From assembly GCA_965601975.1 (NCBI GenBank), contig OZ271856.1, positions 1,426,001-1,490,000 of the forward strand: a DNA stretch of 64,000 nt, written 5' to 3'. The DNA comes from JANQIO01 sp965601975. Its GTDB lineage: Bacteria; Pseudomonadota; Gammaproteobacteria; Pseudomonadales; Halieaceae. The notes beneath the pieces are model-generated. The model had not been told where the DNA came from and ran no database searches. It saw only the letters and a list, made by a program, of their open reading frames with translations. The translations under genes were made by a program, and so were the position numbers. Shown here in pieces: positions 25,606-34,980 of this stretch. The first letter of the stretch is position 1. Every line of letters begins with the position of its first letter.

Positions 25606-27126
25606 ATGCCCGCTATTCGCAGCCTGTTGTTACTGGCGCTCACATTGACCTGCCTGTCCGCCCGCGCGGCGGACCAGCCCAATATCCTGGTGATCTGGGG
25701 TGACGACATCGGAATCACCAATATCAGCGCCTACAGCGACGGCATCATGGGCTATCGCACGCCCAACCTGGACCGCATCGCCGATGAGGGCATGCGCTTT
25801 ACCGACTATTACGGCGACCAGAGCTGCACCGCCGGCCGGTCGACGTTCATTACCGGGCAGTCCGGCCTCCGCACCGGCCTCACCAAGGTGGGCCTGCCGG
25901 GCGCCGAGTTGGGTATCCAGGACCGCGACATCACCATCGCCGAAGTCCTGCGTGCAAAAGGCTACGCGACGGGCCAGTTTGGCAAGAACCACCTGGGCGA
26001 TCGCGACGAGCACCTGCCCACTAATCACGGCTTTGACGAGTTCCTCGGAAACCTCTACCACCTCAACGCCGAAGAGGAGCCCGAGGATGAGGACTACCCG
26101 CAGATGCCCTGGTTCAAGAAGCAGTTCGGGCCGCGGGGTGTAATTCACTCGTTTGCAGACGGCCGCATCGAGGACACCGGGCCGCTGACCCGCAAGCGCA
26201 TGGAAACCGCCGACGAGGAGTTTGTCGCCGCGGCGAAGAATTTCGTCGACCGTCAGGTCAAGGCCGACAAGCCCTTCTTCGTCTGGGTCAATACCACCGG
26301 CATGCACTTCCGCACCCACCGGGCCGAGAAGCACGTGGGCAAGTCAGGCCAGGGTTTCTATAACGACGTGATGGTGGCCCACGACGAGCTGGTGGGCGAA
26401 CTGCTGGACCAGCTAGACAAGCTGGGCATCGCCGACAACACCATCGTGTTCTATTCCACCGACAACGGGGTGCACTACAACACGTGGCCGGATGCGGGTA
26501 TCACGCCGTTCCGCAGTGAGAAGAACTCAAACTGGGAGGGCGCCTACCGGGTACCCGCCCTGGTGCGCTGGCCCGGCAAGATTCCGTCTGGTGTCGTGTC
26601 AAACGAAATCATGTCCCACCTGGACTGGATGCCGACCCTGGTGGCAGCCACCGGTGATACCGACCTGAAGCAGCGACTGTTGAAGGGCACCCGTATCGGC
26701 AACAAGCGCGCCAAGCTTCACCTCGACGGCTACAACTTCCTGCCTTACCTGACCGGCAAGGCTGAAAAGGGCCCGCGCAATGAGTTCCACTACCTGAACG
26801 ACGAGGGGGATCCTGTGGGCGTCAGGGTCGGGGACTGGAAGATCGTGTTTGCCGAGAACCGCGCCAAGACCATGGCGCTGTGGGCAGAGCCCTTCGTGGA
26901 ACTGCGGCTGTTCAAGATATTCAACCTGCGTCGCGACCCCTTCGAGCGGGCTGACCACAACTCCAACAGCTACTGGGACTGGATGATCGACAAGCCGCCC
27001 CAGGGCTACCTTGGTATGGCCACCACCCGCCAGTTCCTGGCCACCTTCAAGGAGTACCCGCCCAGCCAGCGTCCCGACTCCTGGTCCATCAAGCGGGTCA
27101 AGGAAGACATGATGCCGGGCAAGTAA
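25606..27126 (+). CDS. Secreted type I sulfatase
   Basis: A 506-residue arylsulfatase-family enzyme. A signal peptide (about residues 1-21) is followed by the calcium-binding DD pair at 33-34 and the formylglycine motif C74-T-A-G-R78, which needs conversion of Cys74 by a formylglycine-generating enzyme not seen here. The STDNG calcium-site block and a C-terminal subdomain complete the fold. It would hydrolyse a sulfate ester in the periplasm. AAGGAGA precedes the ATG at 25606. It is convergent with the DUF1329 gene, two bases apart. Confidence 0.88.
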   Translation: MPAIRSLLLLALTLTCLSARAADQPNILVIWGDDIGITNISAYSDGIMGYRTPNLDRIADEGMRFTDYYGDQSCTAGRSTFITGQSGLRTGLTKVGLPGAELGIQDRDITIAEVLRAKGYATGQFGKNHLGDRDEHLPTNHGFDEFLGNLYHLNAEEEPEDEDYPQMPWFKKQFGPRGVIHSFADGRIEDTGPLTRKRMETADEEFVAAAKNFVDRQVKADKPFFVWVNTTGMHFRTHRAEKHVGKSGQGFYNDVMVAHDELVGELLDQLDKLGIADNTIVFYSTDNGVHYNTWPDAGITPFRSEKNSNWEGAYRVPALVRWPGKIPSGVVSNEIMSHLDWMPTLVAATGDTDLKQRLLKGTRIGNKRAKLHLDGYNFLPYLTGKAEKGPRNEFHYLNDEGDPVGVRVGDWKIVFAENRAKTMALWAEPFVELRLFKIFNLRRDPFERADHNSNSYWDWMIDKPPQGYLGMATTRQFLATFKEYPPSQRPDSWSIKRVKEDMMPGK

Positions 27127-27128
27127 GC

Positions 27129-28481
27129 CTAGCGCCGGCCTGCCCGGCGCAGGGCCTGGGGCGTGAAGTCCCCGGCCCTGGCTTTCAGGTCCCAGACGAA
27201 CCCCCGACCGCGGACTTCGTTGTCCAGGCCGGTCACGAGGTAGCGGCCTGACTGCAAGTCGTTCTGCACTTCCCCGCCCCAGGGCACCGTTGCATCGAAA
27301 TGGTAGATACCGTGGCTCTGGGACACCCGCCACAGCTCGCCGCGGCCATCGTACTGGTCCTTCAGCATGATGGACCAGGTGTCCTCATCGATATAGAACA
27401 CGCGCCTGCCGTAGATATGGCGCTCGCCTTCCTTCAGGGTCGCTTCCACCACCCAGGTCCGGTGCAACTCGTAGCGGGTGTGCTCCGGGTTGATATGACC
27501 CGGGAGGATGATGTCCTTGTAGTCCAGGGCTTTCATGTTGAGCTCGTAGGAATTCATGGCCACGTACATCTCTCGCTTGCCCAGTAGCTTCCAGTCGTAG
27601 CGATCCGGCGCGCCGTTGTAGCCGTCCAGGTCGTCGGCGGTGCGCAGGCCGTCGGAGGCGTTGCCGGGGCCGTCGTAGGCCACGTTGGGCGCCCGCCGCA
27701 CGCGGCGCTGCCCCGAGTTGTAGACCCAGGCATTGCGGGGCTCGGTGTACTGGTCAATGTTCTCGTGCACCAGCAGCATGTCGCCCTCAAAGCGCGCGGG
27801 CTGCAGGGACTGCTGCAGGTAAAGGAACAGGCGGTTGTCGCTGACCTCGCCCGGTTTCAGGGCACTCGCGAATACCAGCTTGTCCTGGAATACCACCGGC
27901 ACGAATGAGCCGTTGGCCTGCACGGGGATCTGGGTATAGGTGCGCTGGATGCTGCCGCCGCGATAGCGGGTGATATGGTTCCAGATCACCTCCAGGGCGC
28001 TCTCCGGGAACGGGAAGGGCACGGTGCTGGCGTTCAGGTTCATCAGGCCGTTGCCGCTGGGCACCATATTGACGTTGGGCGCCGCCGCCTTCACGCGCTC
28101 GAGTACTTCTTTCGGATACGTGGCCACACGATGGCTGGGATACACCGGCAGGTAGTAGGTGTCGGGGTAGCGCTTGAGCAGGGCGACCTGGCCGTCGCTC
28201 AGTTTGTCGCGATACTCGTCCAGGTTCGCCGCGCTGATCCGGAACAGCTCCTTGTCATCGGGAAAGGGATTGTTGAGCCCCCCGTTCGTCATGTCGTCGG
28301 GGCCGAAGTCGGGCAGGCCGTCCTGCCATTCCGGGATCGTTCCCTCTGCATTGCCGGCGCGCTCGGCGCCCACGGGGGTATAGATGGGCCCGCCGAGGCT
28401 GGCGACCTGTTCAGGGGTGGCGTCTGGCAGGGCCAAGCCGCTGGCGCAGGCCAGTATCAGTCCAGTGAGGAGTCGTTGCAT
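27129..28481 (-). CDS. DUF1329 outer-membrane/periplasmic protein
   Basis: A 450-residue protein with a signal peptide (about residues 1-19) and the DUF1329 features: LGGPIYTPVGAERAGN near the start, repeated tryptophan-rich strands, and a C-terminal VWDLKARAGDFTPQALRR. The family is related to LolB/LolA-like lipid-binding folds and is often near RND transporters and hydrocarbon or steroid catabolism in proteobacteria. No RND partner is present here. Function is unknown beyond that association. Confidence 0.85.
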   Translation of the reverse strand: MQRLLTGLILACASGLALPDATPEQVASLGGPIYTPVGAERAGNAEGTIPEWQDGLPDFGPDDMTNGGLNNPFPDDKELFRISAANLDEYRDKLSDGQVALLKRYPDTYYLPVYPSHRVATYPKEVLERVKAAAPNVNMVPSGNGLMNLNASTVPFPFPESALEVIWNHITRYRGGSIQRTYTQIPVQANGSFVPVVFQDKLVFASALKPGEVSDNRLFLYLQQSLQPARFEGDMLLVHENIDQYTEPRNAWVYNSGQRRVRRAPNVAYDGPGNASDGLRTADDLDGYNGAPDRYDWKLLGKREMYVAMNSYELNMKALDYKDIILPGHINPEHTRYELHRTWVVEATLKEGERHIYGRRVFYIDEDTWSIMLKDQYDGRGELWRVSQSHGIYHFDATVPWGGEVQNDLQSGRYLVTGLDNEVRGRGFVWDLKARAGDFTPQALRRAGRR

Positions 28482-28555
28482 TGCAGCTTCCTTGTTATGG
28501 TTTTGGGGGCAGCTTACCGGGCGGTTAAGTATCTTGTGATGTTCTGGATCAAGCT

Positions 28556-30298
28556 TTAGAGGCCTCGCATCCGGCCGCCCCAGACAGTCTGATAGCTTTC
28601 TATCACATCATCCGACATGCCCAGCTCCTCCATCGCCTCGCGGATGGCGGCCATATCGTTGCCGGCACGGCGTACCGCCAGTTCGGCGCCCAGCCGGTTG
28701 CGCGCGTCGCCGTCAGGCATGTCGAAATAGATCTCGCGGGCGCGTTCTTCGTCGTACTGTCCCACCGCGGTGGCGACGCTCGCCAGGTAATTGGCCTGCC
28801 TATCGGGGTCGGTGAGGCTGTCTCCCCAGGCCAACGCTGCCTCCGGGTCCCGCTGACCCCAGACATAGCCAAGCGTGGTGTAGATGCCTGGAGTTTCGAG
28901 CTCGGGCCCCCCTTGCAGCACACCGGCGACGGCGACCGGATCCCTGTTTGCCCAGTCGCTGAGAACATTTCCGTAGGCGGCCTCGTAGCCCGGTTCGCCC
29001 TGGTACTGCGCAAGCCAATCGATGGCCGCCGCGGGGTCGCCGCTCGCCTTGTCGCTGGCCAGGGCCCATAGCAGCTGCTGACGCTGATTGTCGTCCGACA
29101 TCTGGTCCAGCATGGCTTCGGCTTTTTGCACCATGGGCTGACCGCCGATGCGAATCGCAAGACCCACCATACTGACGTCGCCGGTCTGCTCGATGATCCA
29201 GTCGAGGCCCGCTTCAGGGTCCTTCTGGATGTAGTTGATTCCCACCTGCGTGGCGACGCTTTTTTGAAACTGCTCCGGCATGCCCGCGTAGTAAGCCAGC
29301 GCCGCCTCGCTGTCCCGTTGCATCCACTGGGACAGCATCTGCCCGAGGGGGCCGGTGTCACCGCTGCGCTGGGCGTAATCTTCTACAAGGGCCCGGGTTT
29401 CGGGAGAGCTGCTGGTTTGCGCCAGCGTGCCGATGACGATGCTCTCGCCGTGCTGGAATTGCCCCGGGTATTGCTCCACGTAGGACAGGGCAAGCTCCGG
29501 GTTGAACTGGGCGAGCCTTCCCAGCGCGGATTGCAGCAACATGGCCTTGTTCGCCGAGTCTTCCAGGGCGATCAGCTTGTCCATGGTCTTTTCCGGTTCC
29601 TGCCGGAGTTCACGCAGGGCCTTGTTGAAGAGTTGCCGATCGCCGGTCTGCATAACCCCGAATGCGCTGTTGGAGACAACGCCGTCGGCACTCATTGCGA
29701 AAGCCCCGTCCATCTCCCGGAGTTCTGCCGGGAGGGTTGTCTCCCGGGCGAAAGCATAGGCGACCGTGTAGCGCAGCCGGGGATCCGAGATGCTGTCTGC
29801 ATAGGCGCCTGCTGCTTCTGGATCCCTCATCGCCCAGATGGTGACCATGCTGGTCAGCAGCTGCCGCCTGTTCTCGCTGTCCGGCAATCCCTCCAGCAGG
29901 TCCAGCGCGGCATTGAGGTCGATGGCATTCAGTCGCATCAGGAAGACGTCGGCCACGTAGAGCTTGTACAGGGGCTCTTCGTAGCTCAGCGCTTCCAGGG
30001 TGTAGCGTTCCAGCGCGGCGGTGTCTGCCTCTGCGGCCAGCTGGTAGGCGAGGTTAAGCGTGTCGAACACCGACGCCTGTCGCGTCAGGTCGGCGAACTC
30101 CGGTGTTGGTTGTACGACCGGGACCGACTGTACCTCCGCGGAAGCGGTTTTGTCGGGTGACCCCGGGGGCGAAACGGGTGGGGGGCGGTAGCTGCGGGCT
30201 GCGGACACGGGAGGGTCCGATGGCGCCAGATAGCCCCTGAGTGCATAGCCTGCGACCAGTGACACCGCTACCAATAGAACCAGTCCAGTTGCTCTCAT
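28556..30298 (-). CDS. Membrane-anchored alpha-helical solenoid protein
   Basis: A 580-residue protein with an N-terminal membrane anchor (residues 4-25), a Pro-rich linker (30-65) and an all-helical repeat region. Units of about 35-40 residues recur with the theme W-x-x-RDPEAA-x-x-W followed by helix pairs (for example WAMRDPEAAGAYA, WMQRDSEAALAYY, WANRDPVAVAGVL, WGQRDPEAALAWG). This is a HEAT/TPR-like solenoid, likely a protein-interaction platform facing the periplasm. I do not know a named family. Confidence 0.7.
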   Translation of the reverse strand: MRATGLVLLVAVSLVAGYALRGYLAPSDPPVSAARSYRPPPVSPPGSPDKTASAEVQSVPVVQPTPEFADLTRQASVFDTLNLAYQLAAEADTAALERYTLEALSYEEPLYKLYVADVFLMRLNAIDLNAALDLLEGLPDSENRRQLLTSMVTIWAMRDPEAAGAYADSISDPRLRYTVAYAFARETTLPAELREMDGAFAMSADGVVSNSAFGVMQTGDRQLFNKALRELRQEPEKTMDKLIALEDSANKAMLLQSALGRLAQFNPELALSYVEQYPGQFQHGESIVIGTLAQTSSSPETRALVEDYAQRSGDTGPLGQMLSQWMQRDSEAALAYYAGMPEQFQKSVATQVGINYIQKDPEAGLDWIIEQTGDVSMVGLAIRIGGQPMVQKAEAMLDQMSDDNQRQQLLWALASDKASGDPAAAIDWLAQYQGEPGYEAAYGNVLSDWANRDPVAVAGVLQGGPELETPGIYTTLGYVWGQRDPEAALAWGDSLTDPDRQANYLASVATAVGQYDEERAREIYFDMPDGDARNRLGAELAVRRAGNDMAAIREAMEELGMSDDVIESYQTVWGGRMRGL

Positions 30299-30349
30299 GG
30301 CGTATCCCTGCCGAGCCCGTCCCTGTAAGCCTAGCAGGTTTGCACCGGT

Positions 30350-31090
30350 CTACTGTGACGAGCTGTCCAGCCAGGTGCCGGTAGCCTGCAGGTAGTTGCC
30401 CCTGCGATCCGTGACCCACAGGGCGACCGCTTCACTGCCGCTGTCCGCGGCGGCGTCCAGGGTGGCTGTCCAGCTGTCGCCGCTGCGCACCAGTTTTGCC
30501 GTGTGCAATTCCCCGGCCACGAAATCATTGCGCAGCTCGCGGCCGCGGTTTTCGCCGGCCTTTACTGCTGTGTGCTGCCCGGAACGCAGGTACACAAGCT
30601 CCAGCCGGGGCTTTTTCAAATCAACGCCGGTGCTGGGCGTGAAAGTGACGGTCACCCGGCCGTTCTGCTCCTGCGCCGCCAGTGTGCCAACCGCTTGTCC
30701 GGAGGTGTCGACGGTTCCAGGTGCACTGCGGCGCCAGCGGCGGTATTCGCCGCGATTCATGAACATGCCGGGTGTATAGACCTGGGTGCCTGCGGAGGCT
30801 GCCATCCGCCGCTGGCGTTGGTCGTTGTTGCGCCGGCCGAAGGGATCGCGCCAGCCGATGTAGTCCCAGTAGGTGACGTGCCAGGCCACAGGTACGATCT
30901 CACTCCAGAGCCTGTCGTTCTGTTTGGCGGCGCTAAGCCAGCGGTCGGCCGGCGGGCAGCTGGAGCAGCCCTGGGAGGTGTAGAGTTCCAGCAGGGCCGC
31001 CTGCTCTTCGCCGCTCTGGCAGGACCAGCCCGCCAGGGCCTGGGCCGGCAGCAGGATCAGCGCCAGCAGAGTGCTGCGTAGTAATGGCAT
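30350..31090 (-). CDS. DUF1223 thioredoxin-like secreted protein
   Basis: A 246-residue protein with a signal peptide (about 1-20) and a thioredoxin-like domain. The motif YTSQGCSSCPPAD contains a CxxC pair at C42 and C45, as in the DUF1223 family. It may act on disulfides in the periplasm, but family function is not established. It lies between the solenoid gene and rhlE on the same strand, with a 51-base gap to the former. Confidence 0.87.
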   Translation of the reverse strand: MPLLRSTLLALILLPAQALAGWSCQSGEEQAALLELYTSQGCSSCPPADRWLSAAKQNDRLWSEIVPVAWHVTYWDYIGWRDPFGRRNNDQRQRRMAASAGTQVYTPGMFMNRGEYRRWRRSAPGTVDTSGQAVGTLAAQEQNGRVTVTFTPSTGVDLKKPRLELVYLRSGQHTAVKAGENRGRELRNDFVAGELHTAKLVRSGDSWTATLDAAADSGSEAVALWVTDRRGNYLQATGTWLDSSSQ

Positions 31091-31149
31091 GGATCTTCCC
31101 GTTTCCTCGTCCTGTCTTCAGAGTCGGAAGCGGGAAGAAAGTTCGCGAT

Positions 31150-32439
31150 CTAGCGGTTGCCGCGGGATTCGCTGCTGCCGGAATTGCCGCGACGCGACCG
31201 GCGCCGGCGACCCGGGGGGCGATTGCCGCTGTTGTTGCCGCCGCCGTTGCCGCGGCGTGCCTGCTGAGGCCTGCCCGGGCGTCGCTGGGGACGGCCTTCC
31301 GGCAATACATGATCGGGTTCGAAGCCCTCGATCTCTTCCCGCGGCAGGGGCTTCTTGATCAGGCGCTCGATACCGAACAGCTGGTCTGCCTCGTCGGCGC
31401 TGACCAGCGAGTAGGCGCGGCCGGCGGCGCCGGCACGGCCGGTGCGGCCGATGCGGTGCACGTAGTCTTCCGCCACGTTGGGCAGGTCGAAGTTCACCAC
31501 CTGCGGCAGCTGCTCGATGTCGAGGCCGCGGGCGGCGATATCCGTGGCCACCAGCGCCTGCACCTTGCCGCGCTTGAAACCGTCCAGGGCGCGGGTACGA
31601 GCGTTCTGGCTCTTGTTGCCGTGAATGGCGGCGGCGACGATGCCGTCTTTTTCCAGTTGCTGGGTGAGCCGGTTGGCGCCGTGCTTGGTGCGGGTAAACA
31701 CCAGTACCTGGTGCCACTGCTTGTCGCGCACCAGGTGGCTCAGCAGGGCGGGCTTGCGCTTCTTGTCCACCGGGTAGACCCACTGCTTGACCGTCTCTGC
31801 CGTGGAGTTCGGCGGCGTCACGGAGACTTCCACCGGGCTGCGCATGAAGTTGCGCGCCAGCTCGCGAATATCCTTCGAGAAGGTGGCGGAGAACATCAGG
31901 GTCTGGCGCTCGGTGGGCAGCAGCCGGATGACCCTGCGGATATCGTGGATGAAGCCCATATCCAGCATGCGGTCGGCTTCATCCAGTACCAGGATTTCCA
32001 GGTCGTCGAAGTTCACGGCGCCCTGGCCGTGCAGGTCCAGCAGGCGGCCGGGGGTAGCCACCAGTACGTCCACGCCCCGACGCAGGCGCGCGATCTGCGG
32101 ATTGATCTTGACCCCGCCAAACACCACGCAGGACTTGAGATCACCGTGTTTGCCATAAGTGGCCACGCTCTCTTCAACCTGGGCGGCGAGTTCGCGTGTC
32201 GGAGTAATCACCAGCGCGCGGATACCGCGGCGGGCAGGCGTACCAGACAGTCTCTGCAGCAGGGGCAGGGTGAAGGCAGCGGTCTTGCCGGTACCGGTCT
32301 GGGCGGCAGCCATCACGTCCTGGCCGGTGAGCACGGGGGGGATCGCCTTCACCTGGATGGGCGAGGGCGCGTTGTAGCCTTCTTCTTCAACCGCGCGCAG
32401 CAAAGTCTCGGACAGGCCGAGCGTGTCAAACGTCGACAT
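31150..32439 (-). CDS. rhlE: DEAD-box ATP-dependent RNA helicase, RhlE type
   Basis: A 429-residue RNA helicase with all core motifs: AQTGTGKT (I), PTREL (Ia), DEAD in VLDEADRMLDMGF (II), SAT (III), ARGLDIEQL (V) and HRIGRTGRAG (VI). The C-terminal tail is basic and rich in Arg, Gly and Pro with an RRRRSRRGN cluster, as in RhlE proteins that remodel ribosome-assembly or decay complexes. The ATG at 32439 begins MSTFDTLGL. Confidence 0.92.
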   Translation of the reverse strand: MSTFDTLGLSETLLRAVEEEGYNAPSPIQVKAIPPVLTGQDVMAAAQTGTGKTAAFTLPLLQRLSGTPARRGIRALVITPTRELAAQVEESVATYGKHGDLKSCVVFGGVKINPQIARLRRGVDVLVATPGRLLDLHGQGAVNFDDLEILVLDEADRMLDMGFIHDIRRVIRLLPTERQTLMFSATFSKDIRELARNFMRSPVEVSVTPPNSTAETVKQWVYPVDKKRKPALLSHLVRDKQWHQVLVFTRTKHGANRLTQQLEKDGIVAAAIHGNKSQNARTRALDGFKRGKVQALVATDIAARGLDIEQLPQVVNFDLPNVAEDYVHRIGRTGRAGAAGRAYSLVSADEADQLFGIERLIKKPLPREEIEGFEPDHVLPEGRPQRRPGRPQQARRGNGGGNNSGNRPPGRRRRSRRGNSGSSESRGNR

Positions 32440-32540
32440 CAATATTCTCTCTATAGGGAATGAGCTGGCGCAGGATCACACCGCCAGCAGGTGTGCGCCG
32501 CGCATAATACGGCATTCAAGGTCGGATGCAAGCGCGGTTG

Positions 32541-33848
32541 TTATTTCTGCGGGCGCTTGAAACGCTGGTGAAAACCGGTGAGTTCGAGGGTGAAGTCGTC
32601 TGCAGCGAAGAACTCCGCGTCGCCCATGCCGGGCTGCTCGTAGTCACGGTACCACGCCGCGTAGGACGCCATGTCACGGGAATAGCTTCGGTAGTGGCTC
32701 GACCAGGTTTCCACCGTCACCGTGGGGGTGTCCGGGGCCAGGTCAAAGTGCATCAGACGGTACCAGCCGTCGCCCAGCCCCACCGGTGTACCGTTGTCCG
32801 CACGCGGTTGCCCGGCGTCGATGCCGGCCTGGCCGCGGCCCTGGTAGTCGGCAAGGATCTGGTACACCGGGTTACCGTAGCGGTTGTTGTCCACACGCAG
32901 GCTCTGGCCGTGGTGGTGGCCGCACAGCACCATGAAAATCTGGTCCCAGTCCTGGATGAGTTCCTGCCACAGCTGCTCTGGCGAGTTGTGGTGCTCCGGG
33001 TCCATGGCGGCCAGGTCGATGATGGGGTAGGAGAAACGCTCACCGCGGGCATCCAGGTGCTCGTGGGTGGTGATGATGGTGGGGTAGTTGGGGTGGTCCG
33101 TGAGCACCGCTTCCACCCACTGCAACACGCCGTCGCCAGGGCTCATTTCCAGGGCGATATGCAGGAAGCGATAGCCGCCCGCATTGAAAACCTGGGCGGA
33201 GTTGGCGCCGCCGCGGAAGCTATCGACGTACCAGCTCTGCTCGCTGAAGAATTCGCCGTCGCTGCCAAACACCGTGCGAAAATTATCCAGTCCGCCCACG
33301 TGAATCACGCCGACGTCCCCCTCCAGCGGGTTCCAGCGCTCGCGGGGCTTGTCATAGCGGGGCCCCTGGATGCTCCAGAACGCGTCGTAGTCGTGGTTGC
33401 CCGGGGCGACCCCAAAGGGCTTGCCGGCGCGGGCCAGCACGCGATAACCCTCGACCGCTGCCGGGATCTCCACGCTCAGGGTCTTCGGTGTAGGCGCCAG
33501 TGACGGGTCGAGCAGGGGATTGTCGACCGCGCCCAGGCCGCGCGCCGCATGCTCAGGATCGACCTTGATGCTGGAATGCTGCCAGACGTCTCCCACCGCG
33601 GCGACGAACACCACATCTTTGCGGGCGGCGATGTCTTCCATTTGTGCGATAAACAGGTCGGTGCCGTCCAGCGCGAAGCCCTCTGCCTGCTGGTGCCGGT
33701 AGTCGATGTAGTTCTGGGTATCGGGGATGACCGCGATCGTGAACGTGGATGCGACGGGCGCATCAGGGCCGCGAGTCGCGCAGGCCCCGGCCGCGACCAG
33801 TGCGGCCAGCAGTGGGGCGATCAGTATGTTGCGCGCGGTCAGCCGCAT
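32541..33848 (-). CDS. Calcineurin-like metallophosphoesterase lipoprotein
   Basis: A 435-residue protein with a lipoprotein-like N-terminus (LVAAGAC). The metal-binding motifs of calcineurin-type phosphoesterases appear in order: IPDTQNY, VGDVWQH, GNHDYD, TTHEHLD and GHHHG. It should hydrolyse phosphoester bonds at the envelope, with substrate unknown. The ATG at 33848 has GGAGG eight bases upstream, which supports it over a further upstream start. It is divergent from a small membrane-protein gene, 75 bases away. Confidence 0.85.
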   Translation of the reverse strand: MRLTARNILIAPLLAALVAAGACATRGPDAPVASTFTIAVIPDTQNYIDYRHQQAEGFALDGTDLFIAQMEDIAARKDVVFVAAVGDVWQHSSIKVDPEHAARGLGAVDNPLLDPSLAPTPKTLSVEIPAAVEGYRVLARAGKPFGVAPGNHDYDAFWSIQGPRYDKPRERWNPLEGDVGVIHVGGLDNFRTVFGSDGEFFSEQSWYVDSFRGGANSAQVFNAGGYRFLHIALEMSPGDGVLQWVEAVLTDHPNYPTIITTHEHLDARGERFSYPIIDLAAMDPEHHNSPEQLWQELIQDWDQIFMVLCGHHHGQSLRVDNNRYGNPVYQILADYQGRGQAGIDAGQPRADNGTPVGLGDGWYRLMHFDLAPDTPTVTVETWSSHYRSYSRDMASYAAWYRDYEQPGMGDAEFFAADDFTLELTGFHQRFKRPQK

Positions 33849-33923
33849 GGGAAGAGCCTCCGGTTCCTGAGTATAATTGGCCAGGCGACCACCCTGTAAC
33901 AGCAAGATGATAACGAGGTGATC

Positions 33924-34328
33924 ATGCACTATCTGCGCTCAATCGCCAGCGTCCTGTCCGCACCGCTGCTGTACGGCGTGCTCTGCGTGCCGCTGGTGAC
34001 ACTGTTCTACGGACAGTTCCCGGAGCTTATCAATGAACAGGGGGGCACCCGCAACGTTCCGCTGCTGCTGGGGACCGAGGTGCTCCAGTTCCTGGTGCTG
34101 TTCCTTTGCGGATACGTGGTGTCGATACTGGCGCCGCGCCATCACCACCATCACGTGGTGATCGCGACCCTGGTAATGCTGCTGATCGGGGTATCCGTTC
34201 AGCTGAGCTTCTGGGACGCGGTCCCCACCTGGCACCACTTCGTCTTCTTCGGCAGCATCATTGTCGCCATGCACCTGGGCAGCCTGGTGCGAAAGCGGCA
34301 GTTGCTGCGCGCCATGGCGGAGGCCTGA
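33924..34328 (+). CDS. Four-helix membrane protein with His-rich loop
   Basis: A 134-residue inner-membrane protein with hydrophobic segments at about residues 8-28, 48-68, 80-98 and 108-122. The loop after helix 2 reads RHHHHHVV, a natural five-His cluster that could bind metal. I do not recognise a family. GAGG five bases upstream favours the ATG at 33924. Confidence 0.6.
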   Translation: MHYLRSIASVLSAPLLYGVLCVPLVTLFYGQFPELINEQGGTRNVPLLLGTEVLQFLVLFLCGYVVSILAPRHHHHHVVIATLVMLLIGVSVQLSFWDAVPTWHHFVFFGSIIVAMHLGSLVRKRQLLRAMAEA

Positions 34329-34334
34329 CCGGGC

Positions 34335-34871
34335 TCAGCCCCGGTGGTCCCTCTCTAGCAGGGGCGGCAGGGAAGGCGCTTCTCCCGAGCCATACATACT
34401 GTCGCCCGCATTCAGTGCAGCCTGTAGCCCTGGTCCGATCACCGGCGTCACCTCACCGGGCTGCAGGCGCTCGCCGCATTCGCTGCAGCTCATCACCGGT
34501 CGCATGACTTCCCCGCAGCGCCGGTGCAAATATTCCACGGGCGGACCGTTGCCGTCGTCGGCCCAGTCATTGCCCCACTGGGCCAGCATCATCATCACCG
34601 GGTAGAGCGCGAGCCCCTTGCGGGTCAGGCGGTATTCGTGGCGCAGCGGGCGCTCCTGGTAGGGCTCCTTGCGAAAGACACCCGCCTCCACCAGTCGCGC
34701 CAGTCGGTCTGACAGCCGGTGCCGGCTGATGCCGAGCTGCCGCTGGAAGTCTTCAAAGCGGCGGGTACCGAGAAAGGCATCCCGCAATACCAGCAGGGTC
34801 CAGCGGTCGCCCACTACCGCGAGTGTCCGTGCGACGGAGCACACCTGCTGATCAATATCTTCCCAACGCAT
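34335..34871 (-). CDS. HxlR-family transcriptional regulator with C-terminal zinc-ribbon-like module
   Basis: A 178-residue regulator. The winged helix (about residues 9-105) has the HxlR pattern GDRWTLLVLRDAFLGTRRFEDFQRQLGIS. The C-terminal part has an unusual H116-x2-C119-x9-C129-x2-C132 set (in CSECGERL) that could hold zinc or sense redox state. It is divergent from the SDR/isomerase pair, and perfect inverted repeats lie between them, so it most likely represses that unit and itself. Confidence 0.87.
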   Translation of the reverse strand: MRWEDIDQQVCSVARTLAVVGDRWTLLVLRDAFLGTRRFEDFQRQLGISRHRLSDRLARLVEAGVFRKEPYQERPLRHEYRLTRKGLALYPVMMMLAQWGNDWADDGNGPPVEYLHRRCGEVMRPVMSCSECGERLQPGEVTPVIGPGLQAALNAGDSMYGSGEAPSLPPLLERDHRG

Positions 34872-34903
34872 TGCGCTTTCTCCCGCGTTTTTCGCAGTTT
34901 AGC

Positions 34904-34952
34904 TTGACAGGTTCCAAAATGGAACCTAAATTAAGTTCCAAAATAGAACTTA
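34904..34952 (+). promoter_or_regulatory. Promoter with two inverted-repeat operators (HxlR)
   Basis: A consensus -35 TTGACA (34904-34909) is followed by a 17-base spacer and a -10 TAAATT (34927-34932). The spacer is exactly the perfect palindrome GGTTCCAAAATGGAACC (34910-34926). A second palindrome, AAGTTCCAAAATAGAACTT (34933-34951), covers the expected transcription start, centre-to-centre 24 bases. Both share the core GTTCCAAAATNGAAC. Binding would block RNA polymerase, so repression of the SDR gene is expected. Confidence 0.8.
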
Positions 34953-34980
34953 CAGGAAAGATACTGTTGGGGAAGTCACA

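Noticed and set aside
28530..28552. FNR-like box upstream of the DUF1329 gene
   Set aside because: The half-sites TTGAT and ATCAC are seven bases apart instead of four, so the spacing does not fit.
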